This document shows positions 8,148 through 16,354 of a DNA stretch of 44,011 bases, in pieces. The stretch's first letter is position 1; each line of letters starts with the position of its first letter. The DNA is taken from contig NZ_BMPW01000041.1 of the NCBI RefSeq assembly GCF_014647795.1, positions 1-44,011 on the forward strand, read 5' to 3'. The notes under the pieces were generated by a model. It saw only the letters and a program-made list of their open reading frames with translations. It was not told where the DNA came from and made no database searches. The DNA comes from Actinoplanes campanulatus. Its GTDB lineage: Bacteria > Actinomycetota > Actinomycetes > Mycobacteriales > Micromonosporaceae. The position numbers were made by a program, and so were the translations under genes.

Positions 8148-9035
8148 ATGTTCGTCGTGACAGCACCCACCGGAAACATCGGCCGACAGGTCGTCCAGAA
8201 TCTCCTCGGCCAGGACGCGCCCGTACGGGTCGTCGTCCGCGACCCGTCCCGGCTGCCCGCTGACATCCGCGACCGGGTCGACGTCGTCACCGGCTCCCAC
8301 AGCGACCCCGAGGTGATCGCCGGAGCCTGTGCGGGCGCCCGCGCCGTCCTCTGGCTGGTGCCCCCGCAACCCCGGGTCGCCGATGTGGAACGGTTCTACC
8401 TCGACTTCACCCGCCCGGCCGCCGGGGCGTTCGTCAAGCACGGCGTCGAACGGGTGATCGGCGTGTCCGCGCTCGGCCGCGGCACACCCTGGGAACACGA
8501 CGCCGGGCACGTGACCGCTGTACTGGCCATGGACGACCTGATCGCCGCCGGCGGCGTCCCCTACCGGGCGCTGGCCAATCCGTCCTTCATCGACAACACG
8601 CTCACCCAGATCCCGTCGATCACCGGGCACGGCGTCATCTCGTCACCGGTCGCCGCCGACCGCCGCATGCCCACCTGCACGACCGGCGACATCGCCGCGG
8701 TCGCCACCCGCCTGCTGCTCGACGACGGCTGGACCGGGCACGGCGAGGTGCCGGTGCTCGGTCCGGAGGATCTGTCCGGCGACGACCAGGCCCGCATCAT
8801 CTCCGAGGTGCTGGGCCGGCCGGTCCGCTACCGGCAGGTGCCCGCCGGCGAGTTCGAGGCGACGATGCTGGCGTACGGCATGTCCGAGGGGGTGGCCCGC
8901 AGCATGACGCGGATGATGCTCGCCAAGGACGCCGGCTTGGACAACGGTGTGACACGCACACCGGAGAACAGCACTCCCACCACCTTCCGTGAGTGGTGCG
9001 AGCGGGTGCTCAAGCCGATGGTGCACGCCGCCTGA
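8148..9035 (+). CDS. NmrA-like NAD(P)-binding protein
   Basis: This 295-residue atypical short-chain dehydrogenase of the NmrA/NAD(P)H-azoreductase group has an N-terminal Rossmann motif TAPTGNIGRQVVQNLL, of the GxxGxxG type. RVVVRDPSRL follows strand two, and VLWLVPPQ and GVERVIGVSALG are later core strands. Residues DNTLTQIPSI and the C-terminal PVRYRQVPAGEFEATM are typical of the family. Members either reduce quinone-like substrates or act as redox sensors; I cannot decide between these. The start is the ATG at 8148 next to the Rossmann strand. The gene is convergent with the MocA-type gene, 24 bp apart. Confidence 0.85.
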   Translation: MFVVTAPTGNIGRQVVQNLLGQDAPVRVVVRDPSRLPADIRDRVDVVTGSHSDPEVIAGACAGARAVLWLVPPQPRVADVERFYLDFTRPAAGAFVKHGVERVIGVSALGRGTPWEHDAGHVTAVLAMDDLIAAGGVPYRALANPSFIDNTLTQIPSITGHGVISSPVAADRRMPTCTTGDIAAVATRLLLDDGWTGHGEVPVLGPEDLSGDDQARIISEVLGRPVRYRQVPAGEFEATMLAYGMSEGVARSMTRMMLAKDAGLDNGVTRTPENSTPTTFREWCERVLKPMVHAA

Positions 9036-9059
9036 GGCTACGTGGGAGCCGGTGCCGGC

Positions 9060-10106
9060 TCAGGTCCAGTCCTCCACGCCGGTGGTGACCGTGCGATCGG
9101 TGTCGGCGGCCTCCTCGATGGCCAGCGCGACGAGGTGGTCCTGAGCCCCGTCCGCCAGCGGGTACGGCGCCGGGCCGGTGCCGCGCACCCAGGCCGCCGT
9201 GGCATCCAGCAGCGTCGCGATGGCGATCTCCTCGTCGCTCCACCGGCGCCCCGGGTACGGGTTGCGGTAGAGCACGTCGCCGTCGAGGGTGATGGTGTCC
9301 GTGTCGAAGCCGTCGAGGTCCAGGTCATAACCGGTCTGGCGGCGCACCAGCGCGGACCGGAGCAGGGTGCGCGGCAGGCCGAGCCGGATCAGCTCGTCGT
9401 CGCGCAGCTCGCCGTGGCTGCCGCGCACCAGCAGCCGCCGGAAGCGCAGCTGGTTGTGCCACTGGTTGTCGGTGAAGTCGTACACCCCGGAGCGGCCGTC
9501 GCCGAAGTCGAGGGTCGCGATCGTGGTGGTGGCGGGCTTCGGGTCGGGGTCGTCGGTCCACCCGTTGCGGGTCAGCGGGTCGACCAGCGGCGCCGTGCTG
9601 CGGGTGGCCCGCACCCGGACCGGCCCGCGCCCGGCGCCGAGCAGGCCGCGGATCAGCGAGACCGCGTGGTATTGATGGGTCGAGGAGACCTGCACCTGGG
9701 TGGGGGTGCCGATCAGCCCGGCACGCACCGCGGCGGCCCGGGCCGCGTGCGAGGGCATCAACAGGTACTGCTCGGCGACCTGGACCAGGCCGGAGTCGCC
9801 GACGGCGGTCCACAGCGCGCGAAGCCCGGCGGCGTCCGGCGCGGGCGGTGTCTCGGCCAGCACCGGCAGGCCGCGCTCGACGGCCTCGACGATCACGGAC
9901 GGGGTGGCCGGCCACGGCACGGCGGTCACCACGAAGTCCGGCGCCGCCTCGGCCACGCACGCCGACAGCGACGTGTAGGTCGGCACGGGCAGTTCCCGCG
10001 GGCTGCGCACGACCGCGCCGGCGCACCGCAGGCCGGACAGTCCGTCCGCGATCCGCCAGAACATCTCGGCCCGCCATCCGGCGCCCACCACCGCGAACGA
10101 GGTCAT
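9060..10106 (-). CDS. Gfo/Idh/MocA-family oxidoreductase
   Basis: This 348-residue protein opens with the NAD-binding Rossmann motif FAVVGAGWRAEMFWRIAD. Strands FVVTAVPW, ERGLPVLAETPPAPDAAG and VAEQYLLMPSH are characteristic of the Gfo/Idh/MocA fold. The ETPP motif replaces the usual EKP, so the conserved lysine is missing, and dehydrogenase activity on a sugar may be altered. The C-terminal part (DFGDGRSGVYDFTDNQWHNQ) forms the substrate sheet. The substrate is probably a sugar or inositol derivative but cannot be named. TAGGGT lies 6 nt before the ATG, suggesting a leaderless transcript. Confidence 0.85.
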   Translation of the reverse strand: MTSFAVVGAGWRAEMFWRIADGLSGLRCAGAVVRSPRELPVPTYTSLSACVAEAAPDFVVTAVPWPATPSVIVEAVERGLPVLAETPPAPDAAGLRALWTAVGDSGLVQVAEQYLLMPSHAARAAAVRAGLIGTPTQVQVSSTHQYHAVSLIRGLLGAGRGPVRVRATRSTAPLVDPLTRNGWTDDPDPKPATTTIATLDFGDGRSGVYDFTDNQWHNQLRFRRLLVRGSHGELRDDELIRLGLPRTLLRSALVRRQTGYDLDLDGFDTDTITLDGDVLYRNPYPGRRWSDEEIAIATLLDATAAWVRGTGPAPYPLADGAQDHLVALAIEEAADTDRTVTTGVEDWT

Positions 10107-10112
10107 CGGCGT

Positions 10113-10118
10113 ACCCTA
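10113..10118 (-). promoter_or_regulatory. -10 hexamer TAGGGT, probable leaderless start
   Basis: On the minus strand TAGGGT ends 6 nt before the ATG at 10106 of the MocA-type gene. There is no Shine-Dalgarno sequence. Confidence 0.5.
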
Positions 10119-10268
10119 TCCCGCCAGGCATCGCGCCGGTGACGTCCCGGACCACCGGTTCGCCGGCGACGCTGGATCGTCCGGCCTTTTCACCAGCCCC
10201 TCGGAACGCGTGAAACGGTCAAACCTCTCCCCCGCCGGCCCGGCGCCGCCGCCCCGAGCCGATCACCG

Positions 10269-10543
10269 AACCACGACGGCGTGCTCACCGTGCAGGAAGC
10301 GATCGACGTGGGGACCGGACAGGTTCGGTGCGCGGCTACATCCTGATCACGAAGGACAAGACGACGCGCCTCTGCACCGGTCTCGCCGGCTCATTTCCTC
10401 CGCAGTGCGGCGCCCCCGCCCTGGTCGTCCAGGGACTGGCCGCCGAACTGATTCCGCACCGCGAGTCGGCCGAGGGCATCGTGTGGGGCGGCGAGATCAC
10501 CCTTCAGGGCACCCTCGTGGGGGAGGTGCTGAGCGTGACCTGA
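10269..10543 (+). pseudogene. Remnant of a small secreted or lipoprotein-type gene, 1-nt frameshift
   Basis: The last 72 codons (from a GTG at 10328) read GYILITKDKTTRLC, then FPPQCGAPALVVQGL, and end EVLSVT. That is the C-terminal half of a small actinobacterial secreted protein type with conserved LC and PPQCG cysteines. The matching upstream half, DGVLTVQEAIDVGTGQVR, sits in the next frame and joins if one base is restored near 10327 (CGGTGCGC in place of CGGGTGCGC). No signal peptide or lipobox can be found further upstream. It could still be translated as a short protein from the GTG, but that codon has no ribosome binding site. Confidence 0.5.
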
Positions 10544-10575
10544 GTGGTCGCGCAGCCCCGAGGCCACCGTCTGAT

Positions 10576-10581
10576 TAGGAT
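10576..10581 (+). promoter_or_regulatory. -10 hexamer TAGGAT of the STAND regulator gene
   Basis: TAGGAT lies about 35 nt before the GTG start at 10615, with the ribosome binding site GGGAGAGAGG between them. This is an ordinary leadered promoter arrangement. Confidence 0.35.
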
Positions 10582-10614
10582 CAGGCGCCGAACCCGGGAG
10601 AGAGGCTGTCGAGC

Positions 10615-12927
10615 GTGCGCGACGAGTTGGCCGGCCGGCTCCGGCAGCTGCGGGACCTGACCGGGCGCAGCCTGCGCGAACTCGCCCGCGACAGCCACCT
10701 GAGCAGTTCCTCGCTGTCGCGCTACCTCTCCGGCCAGGCCGTGCCGCCGTGGCCGGCGGTGGTGGCGCTGTGCAGGGCCGCCGGCCGCGACCCGCGCCCA
10801 CTGCGCGAGCTGTGGGAACGCGCCAGGGACAACCCGCGGCCGGCCGGCGCGGCCGTCCCCGCCGTGCGGAACGACCTGCCGCACGACGTCACCGCGTTCA
10901 CCGGCCGCCGCACGGAGCTGGCGGCGCTGCTCGGCGCGGCGCGTGACGGCACACTGGTGACGATCGACGGGATGGGCGGCGTCGGCAAGTCCGCCCTCGC
11001 CGTGCACGCCGCGCACCTGCTCACCGCGGACTTCCCGGACGGCCAGCTCTACCTGGACCTGCACGGGTTCACCCCGGGCCGGGAACGGGTCGAGCCGGCC
11101 GAGGCGCTGCGGGTGCTGCTGGCCGCGCTCGGCGTGCCGCCCGGCCGGATCCCCGACGGGATCGCCGAGCGGGCCGCGCTGTGGCGCTCGGAGCTGGCGC
11201 CACGCCGCGCGCTGGTGCTGCTGGACAACGCGGCCGACGCGGAACATGTACGGGAGCTGCTGCCCGGCGCCGGCGCGAGCTTCGTCGTGATCACGAGCCG
11301 ACGGCGGATGGTGGAGCTGAACGGCGTACAGCCGATCGCACTGGACGTGTTGCCGGCCGACGAGGCGGCCCAGCTGTTCGCCGAGGCGGCGGGCGGCACC
11401 CGGCCCGGGGACGTCAGCGAGGTGCTGCGCCGCTGCGGGAACCTTCCGCTGGCGATCCGGGTGGCCGCCGCCCGGCTGCGGCACCGGCCCGCGTGGACGT
11501 TCGACACGCTGGTGGAACGACTGCGCGAGGGGGACCTGGCGGTCACCGACGTCTTCGCGATGTCGCTGCGGCAGCTCGACCCGGCGCAGCGGCGCATGTT
11601 CGGCCTGCTCGGGCTGGTGCCGGGTGAGGACATCGACGCGTACGGCGCCGCCGCGATCGCCGGGATCCCGCTGGGCAACGCCCGTTCGCTGCTGGAGGAC
11701 CTGGTCGACGTCCACCTGGTGCAGGAGCCCGCGCCGGGCCGGTACCGGATGCACGACCTGTTGCGGCAGGCCGCCCGTGCCGATCACGGCACAGCCGGGC
11801 AGGCCCCGGCGATCGCCCGGCTCGCCGACTACTACCTGAGCGGCATGCTCGCCGTGAAACCGCTGGTCGAGATCCTCATCCCGCTGCCGGTGATCGTGAC
11901 CCAGCCACCACCGGCGCTACCCGCCCTCGACGGTCTCGACGCCGCGGTCGACTGGATGGACACCGAGTGGCTCAACCTCACCGCGACGTTCGCGCTCGCC
12001 GTCGACCTGCGCATCGACGCGCCGGCGGTCGGGCTCGGACAGCTCGCCACGATCTCGCAGGCGCGGCGTGGCGGCACCGCCCACCTGCGCCGCTGGCTGG
12101 AGGACAGCCTGGCCGCCGCGAAACGGCTCGGCGACCGGCGTCTGCTCGCCTCGCACCGGTACCTGCTCGGCGCGGTGCTGATGCGTGCCGGCCTGCTGAC
12201 GCGGGCGACGCCGGAACTCGAAGCCGCCCGCGCGCTGATGGCCGCCGACGGCGAGACCCTCGGCGAGGCCCTCACGCTGATGCAGCTCGCCGAGATCCGG
12301 GTCTATCTCGACGACGCCGAGAGCGCCGTGGCGCTTCTGCGCGACGCCGCCGGGCTGCGGCCACTCGGCGATGCCATCCGGGTACGGGTCAGCGCCGGCC
12401 TCGGTCAGGCTCTCGTCCATCTCGGGCGCTGGCAGGACGCCACCGAGACGATCGCCGAGGTGATCGAGACAGCGCGCGGGCTGGACCGGCAGACCCAGCG
12501 GATGTGCGTGGACGTGCTCGGCTGGGCGGCACTGGGCCGGGGCGACGCAACGACCGCTCTGGACTTCGCCGAGCAGGCCCGGCAACTGAACCGGGCGACC
12601 CGCAACCCGATCTTCGAGGCGGCCAGCCTCACCGACGTCGCGGTCGCCCTGCGGCACCTGGGGCGCGTCGAGGAGGCGACCGCCCGGCACGACGAGGCGG
12701 TGCGGATCCTGCACCGGGCCGGCGAGCCGCATCGGCTGGTGCGCATCCTGATTCCGTACGCCCGAGCGTGTCTGGCCACCGGTGACCCGGCCGCGGCCGA
12801 GCCGCATTTCCGGGCGGCGCTGGAGATCGCCACCGCGCACGGCCTCGACCACGTGCTGCCCGTCGCCCGTGCCGGACTGTCCCGTCCCGTCCCGGGACAC
12901 CTTCGCAACAGCGCCGCGGCGCCGTGA
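10615..12927 (+). CDS. XRE-NB-ARC-TPR STAND regulator
   Basis: This 770-residue protein has an N-terminal XRE-type helix-turn-helix (about 1-70: RSLRELARDSHLSSSSLSRY, LSGQAVPPWP), an NB-ARC ATPase (about 95-370) with P-loop GMGGVGKSA at 119-127 and Walker B ALVLLDNAAD, then winged-helix and helical regions, and TPR-like repeats in the last 300 residues. It resembles the AfsR/SARP-like STAND regulators of actinomycetes but has an XRE rather than a SARP/BTAD DNA-binding domain. These use nucleotide-driven oligomerisation to switch transcription. The start is GTG with GGGAGAGAGG upstream. The 96-bp gap to the SRPBCC-like and beta-lactamase genes makes them possible targets. Confidence 0.9.
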   Translation: MRDELAGRLRQLRDLTGRSLRELARDSHLSSSSLSRYLSGQAVPPWPAVVALCRAAGRDPRPLRELWERARDNPRPAGAAVPAVRNDLPHDVTAFTGRRTELAALLGAARDGTLVTIDGMGGVGKSALAVHAAHLLTADFPDGQLYLDLHGFTPGRERVEPAEALRVLLAALGVPPGRIPDGIAERAALWRSELAPRRALVLLDNAADAEHVRELLPGAGASFVVITSRRRMVELNGVQPIALDVLPADEAAQLFAEAAGGTRPGDVSEVLRRCGNLPLAIRVAAARLRHRPAWTFDTLVERLREGDLAVTDVFAMSLRQLDPAQRRMFGLLGLVPGEDIDAYGAAAIAGIPLGNARSLLEDLVDVHLVQEPAPGRYRMHDLLRQAARADHGTAGQAPAIARLADYYLSGMLAVKPLVEILIPLPVIVTQPPPALPALDGLDAAVDWMDTEWLNLTATFALAVDLRIDAPAVGLGQLATISQARRGGTAHLRRWLEDSLAAAKRLGDRRLLASHRYLLGAVLMRAGLLTRATPELEAARALMAADGETLGEALTLMQLAEIRVYLDDAESAVALLRDAAGLRPLGDAIRVRVSAGLGQALVHLGRWQDATETIAEVIETARGLDRQTQRMCVDVLGWAALGRGDATTALDFAEQARQLNRATRNPIFEAASLTDVAVALRHLGRVEEATARHDEAVRILHRAGEPHRLVRILIPYARACLATGDPAAAEPHFRAALEIATAHGLDHVLPVARAGLSRPVPGHLRNSAAAP

Positions 12928-13023
12928 CAGCGCAGCCAGAACCCCGTACCGTCGATTGATCCGCGTCCCGGCGGGCGCGGCACACGTTGTTCCACGGTGG
13001 TCGTCGCGCCGATGCTCTGATCC

Positions 13024-13500
13024 ATGCAGAACACGCCTTCGCTGATCGCCGAGTTGGACGCGCTGCCCGCCCGGTGGGAGGTGCGGGGCGCCCTCCCCGC
13101 GCCCGCCGCCGCGGTCGCCGGCCTCCTGCTCGCCGTCCGCGAGGGACGGGTCGGCGACGACAACCTGCTGGTGCTGGCCCGGGCCGCGGCGGCACGCCGT
13201 GGAGCGATGACCGTCGTCGGCGGATCCGGTTCCTACCGGGCCGAGTTCGCCGGCCCGGTCGAGCCGGTGGAGATCCAGGTGGACCGGGAGCGGGCGCGGC
13301 TGGCGGTACGCAGCTGGTACGCCGGCGTGCACACCGTCACCGCCTGTCCCGAGGGCGCCCGGGTCACTCACCGGGTCCACCAGGTGGTCCCGGACCATCC
13401 CGGGTTCACCGCCGGGATCGCCGAGTTCGGCCTGCACACCCGCATGTCCCGCGATCTGCGGCAGATCCTCGGCGTGATCGCCGACCGGCTCGGCTGCTGA
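13024..13500 (+). CDS. SRPBCC-like protein of unknown function
   Basis: This 158-residue protein shows a START/SRPBCC-like pattern: an early helix PAPAAAVAGLLLAV, central strands (GSGSYRAEFAGPVEPVEIQV, RLAVRSWY), a strand pair VHTVTACPEGARVTHRVHQV, and a long C-terminal helix RMSRDLRQILGVIADRLG. The fold binds hydrophobic ligands in many families; nothing here points to a specific ligand. The ATG has no ribosome binding site. It sits 36 bp before the serine hydrolase gene and is probably cotranscribed with it. Confidence 0.6.
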   Translation: MQNTPSLIAELDALPARWEVRGALPAPAAAVAGLLLAVREGRVGDDNLLVLARAAAARRGAMTVVGGSGSYRAEFAGPVEPVEIQVDRERARLAVRSWYAGVHTVTACPEGARVTHRVHQVVPDHPGFTAGIAEFGLHTRMSRDLRQILGVIADRLGC

Positions 13501-13536
13501 CCCACCGACCGCATCCGATCGAAGGAGCACATCACC

Positions 13537-14754
13537 ATGTCCGAGAACTTCTCCAAGTCCGGGCTGCCCCGGGTACGCGAGGTCCTGGAACGCCACGTCG
13601 AGTCCGGAAAGATCCCCGGTCTGGTCGCGCTGATCAGCCGCGGCGACGAGACGTACGTGGAGGCGATCGGGACGATGCGGCACGACGGCGGCCCGCCGAT
13701 GCGCCGGGACACGATCTTCCGGATGGCGTCGACGTCGAAGCCGGTGACGATGGCCGCCGCGATGATCCTGCTCGACGAATGCCGGCTGCGCCTGGACGAC
13801 GTGGTCGAGCAGTGGCTGCCGGAACTCGCCGGCCGGCGGGTGCTGACCCGGATCGACGCCCCGCTGGACGACACCGTGCCGGCGCGCCGGCCGATCACCG
13901 TACGGGACGTGCTGACCTCGACGTTCGGGCTCGGCATGGACATGACGGTAATCGGCACCCCGATCATGAACGAGGTCTTCGCCCAGGGACTGACGCCGAA
14001 TCTGCCGGAGCCGATGCCGGAGCCGGACGAGTGGATGCGCCGGCTCGGCACGCTGCCGTTGATGCACCAGCCGGGCGAACGCTGGCAGTACCAGATCGCC
14101 AGCGACCTGCTCGGGGTGCTCGTCGCCCGGGTCACCGGCCGGCCCTTCGACGAGTTCCTGCACGAGCGGGTCTTCGCGCCGCTGGGCATGACCGACACCG
14201 GTTTCCACGTGCCCGCCGACAGGATCGACCGCATGCCCGTCCTGTACATCCCGGACCCGGCCGACGGCGGGTTCCAGGTCTGGGACGAGGGCCCCGGCGG
14301 GCGGTGGAGCGAGCCGCCGGCGTTCCCGGGCGGCGGCGGAGGCCTGGCCTCGACCGTCGACGACTACCACGCGTACTTCCGGATGCTCCTCAACCACGGC
14401 GTCCACCAGGGCGAACGGATCCTGTCCCGGCCCGCCGTCGAACTGATGACCACCAACCGGCTGCCCCCCGCGCAGCAGGCCGCCCGGACCACCCTCGCGC
14501 TGGACAATGTGCACGTCTCGTTCGGCCAGGGCCAGCACGGCGGATGGGGCCTGGGCATGGCGGTGCGCACCTATCGCGGCGACTACGCGCCGATCGGCCA
14601 GTTCGGCTGGGACGGCGGAAGCGGCACCTCCACCTACGCCGACCCGGACAACGATCTGATCGGCATCCTGTGCACCCAGGTCGGCGCGACCACCCCGGAC
14701 GCCACCCGCGCCTTCCTCGACTTCTGGACCACCCTCTACCAGGTGATCGACTAG
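13537..14754 (+). CDS. Serine beta-lactamase-fold hydrolase (class C/esterase type)
   Basis: This 405-residue protein has the SxxK motif (ASTSKP, S65 and K68), a tyrosine motif around Y185 (QYQIAS) and a GGGGGLASTVDDYHAYFRML segment typical of class C-like esterases and DD-peptidases. A late WDGGSGTSTY takes the place of the KTG-type third motif (HxG-like loop). No signal peptide is present, so it is probably a cytoplasmic esterase (EstB- or LovD-like) rather than a secreted beta-lactamase. AAGGAG lies 9 nt before the ATG. It is followed by a strong hairpin and convergent with the second GH62 gene. Confidence 0.88.
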   Translation: MSENFSKSGLPRVREVLERHVESGKIPGLVALISRGDETYVEAIGTMRHDGGPPMRRDTIFRMASTSKPVTMAAAMILLDECRLRLDDVVEQWLPELAGRRVLTRIDAPLDDTVPARRPITVRDVLTSTFGLGMDMTVIGTPIMNEVFAQGLTPNLPEPMPEPDEWMRRLGTLPLMHQPGERWQYQIASDLLGVLVARVTGRPFDEFLHERVFAPLGMTDTGFHVPADRIDRMPVLYIPDPADGGFQVWDEGPGGRWSEPPAFPGGGGGLASTVDDYHAYFRMLLNHGVHQGERILSRPAVELMTTNRLPPAQQAARTTLALDNVHVSFGQGQHGGWGLGMAVRTYRGDYAPIGQFGWDGGSGTSTYADPDNDLIGILCTQVGATTPDATRAFLDFWTTLYQVID

Positions 14755-14763
14755 ATGATGGAG

Positions 14764-14802
14764 CGGGTCCCGGCCGATGAGGCGACGATCGGCCGGGACC
14801 CG
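14764..14802. terminator. Strong bidirectional terminator hairpin
   Basis: A perfect 15-bp stem (CGGGTCCCGGCCGAT, 9-nt loop, ATCGGCCGGGACCCG) fills the 55-bp gap between the convergent serine hydrolase and GH62-CBM13 genes. Confidence 0.8.
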
Positions 14803-14809
14803 GCTACCG

Positions 14810-16159
14810 TCAACGCTGCCGGGTGAGCAGGCCCGGCCGGTACGGCAACAGGCCGTAGTCGCCGCCGGAGCTGGGCGAACGGCCCTGGTAGAGCAGTTGC
14901 AGGTTGCACGGGTCGACCGTCATGGTCTGGTCGGCGCCGGTCCGGAGCAGCTCACCGTGGCTGATGTCGTTGGTCCAGGTGGCGCCGCTGTTGGCCTTGC
15001 CCGCGAACGGGTTGCTCTCGGTGGCGGCCTGCGGCGTCCACGTGCCGCCCAGGCTGGTGGCCGTGAACGAGCGGAAGTAGCGGCCGTTGGCGCCGATCGC
15101 CTCGACGATCATGAGATACTGGTTCTGCCCCTGGACCTTGTAGACCTGGGGCGCCTCGAACAGGTTGTTGGTGGTGTCGCTCATGACGATCGTGGAGGTG
15201 CTGCCGAAGCTGCCGGGGAAGTTCCCGATCGGCATGCTCGCCCGGTAGATCTTGCCGTTGTCACCGGCGAAGAACAGGTACATGTTCGTGCCGTCACCGA
15301 TGAGCGTCTGGTCGATCGGCCCGGTGCCCGAGCCGGAGATGCTGCCGGAGAACAGCGTCTGCGCCGACGACCAGCCGTTCGGGTTGGTGGGGTCGCTGGA
15401 GGTCCGGTAGGAGAAGGCCGGCCCGCCCCACTGATAGGCGAGCACCCAGATGTTCTTCGGCGCGAAGTAGAACAGCGACGGCGCCACGGCCGAGAAGTTC
15501 ATCGTGTTCTGGCTGGCCGATCCCATGCTGGACCAGTTGCTGAACAGGCCGAAGTTCATCGAGCCCCAGGACGTTCCGGTGTCGTGCGTTGTGACGTACA
15601 CGAGCTGCTGGCCGTTGTAGGGCGCGTGGGTGAAGTCCTTCAGCGACACCCATCCGGACTTCGGTGTCGCGAGCACGCCGCTCGAACTCCACCGGTAGCT
15701 CGACGGCAGTGTGCAGGTGCCGCCGGTCGGCGGGGTCGTCGGGGTGCTGCCGCCCAGTTTCACGAGCTGCCACTGCTGGTTGGCGCCGTTCCAGTCGGAG
15801 TACTGCACGATGTTGGCCCCATCGGCCGTCGACGCGCCCTGCACCTCGACGGCCTTGCCACTGTTGCGGTTGATCAACTGGATGTAGCCGTCGACATCCT
15901 CGATCCTGAACTGTTGATTCGTGGCGTTGTTGTCGGTCCACTGCACAATCGACCCACCGTCGACAGTCGACCAGTTGTAGACGTCGAGCACCTTGCCCGA
16001 GTGCTTCGACCTGAGCCGGTAGTAACCGCCGCCCGAGTCCACGAACTGCCACTGCTGCTGCGCCTGATCGTTACGCGCCCACTGGGTGATCCGGCCGCCG
16101 TCCGCGGTCGACAGGTTGTACACGTCCAGCGCCTTGCCACTGGTCCGGTTGACCAGCAC
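14810..16159 (-). CDS. GH62 arabinofuranosidase with CBM13 lectin, 5'-truncated
   Basis: The frame carries a ricin-B/CBM13 beta-trefoil (about residues 1-135, with QxW/QxF repeats QQQWQFV, NQQFRIE and NQQWQLV), a Thr/Pro linker and a complete GH62 domain (about 148-449, [20 protein letters not shown] to RPGLLTRQR). GH62 enzymes remove arabinose from xylan. Unlike the copy at 1801, the catalytic part is intact. However, the first in-frame start is a GTG inside the lectin ([14 protein letters not shown]), with no signal peptide. Lectin similarity begins abruptly one or two codons earlier (KYVLVN), and upstream codons in this frame are arginine-rich. The 5' end was probably lost by rearrangement near 16166, so secretion is doubtful. 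Confidence 0.8.
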   Translation of the reverse strand: MLVNRTSGKALDVYNLSTADGGRITQWARNDQAQQQWQFVDSGGGYYRLRSKHSGKVLDVYNWSTVDGGSIVQWTDNNATNQQFRIEDVDGYIQLINRNSGKAVEVQGASTADGANIVQYSDWNGANQQWQLVKLGGSTPTTPPTGGTCTLPSSYRWSSSGVLATPKSGWVSLKDFTHAPYNGQQLVYVTTHDTGTSWGSMNFGLFSNWSSMGSASQNTMNFSAVAPSLFYFAPKNIWVLAYQWGGPAFSYRTSSDPTNPNGWSSAQTLFSGSISGSGTGPIDQTLIGDGTNMYLFFAGDNGKIYRASMPIGNFPGSFGSTSTIVMSDTTNNLFEAPQVYKVQGQNQYLMIVEAIGANGRYFRSFTATSLGGTWTPQAATESNPFAGKANSGATWTNDISHGELLRTGADQTMTVDPCNLQLLYQGRSPSSGGDYGLLPYRPGLLTRQR

Positions 16160-16281
16160 ATATTTTCGTGCCAGCGTGCGCGGACAGCCCCTCTTCCGCC
16201 GGCCAGCAGGTGAGTCCGGCAGCGCATCCCGACGGGTGACGGAACGCCGGGGGCGCCGAAGCCGCGATCCGTCGGGTCCAG

Positions 16282-16293
16282 ATTGACGTCAAT
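16282..16293. promoter_or_regulatory. Palindrome ATTGACGTCAAT, possible promoter/operator
   Basis: This perfect 12-bp palindrome lies 62 bp before the SGNH esterase start and contains TTGACG, a possible -35. GACGAT, 17 bp further on (16306-16311), is a possible -10. The GGGAGCGCTCCC operator follows immediately downstream, where a bound repressor would block elongation. Confidence 0.35.
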
Positions 16294-16321
16294 CAATCGA
16301 TAGAGGACGATGGCGGCCACC

Positions 16322-16335
16322 CGGGAGCGCTCCCG
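16322..16335. promoter_or_regulatory. LacI/CebR-type operator palindrome
   Basis: CGGGAGCGCTCCCG is a perfect 14-bp palindrome of the TGGGAGCGCTCCCA class bound by actinobacterial LacI-family sugar repressors such as CebR. Its centre is about 26 bp before the SGNH esterase start codon. The same core recurs at 39767-39780. Confidence 0.7.
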
Positions 16336-16354
16336 AATCGGAGGAGGCCGAGTG

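Noticed and set aside
9046-9061. GAGCCGGTGCCGGCTC as a terminator between the NmrA-like and MocA-type genes
   Set aside because: The arms almost touch, so only a short stem with a tight loop can form. It is weaker than the four hairpins listed.
11917-14538. A long minus-strand open frame opposite the STAND regulator and the serine hydrolase
   Set aside because: It has shadow composition and no domain, and both genes on the other strand have clear family motifs.
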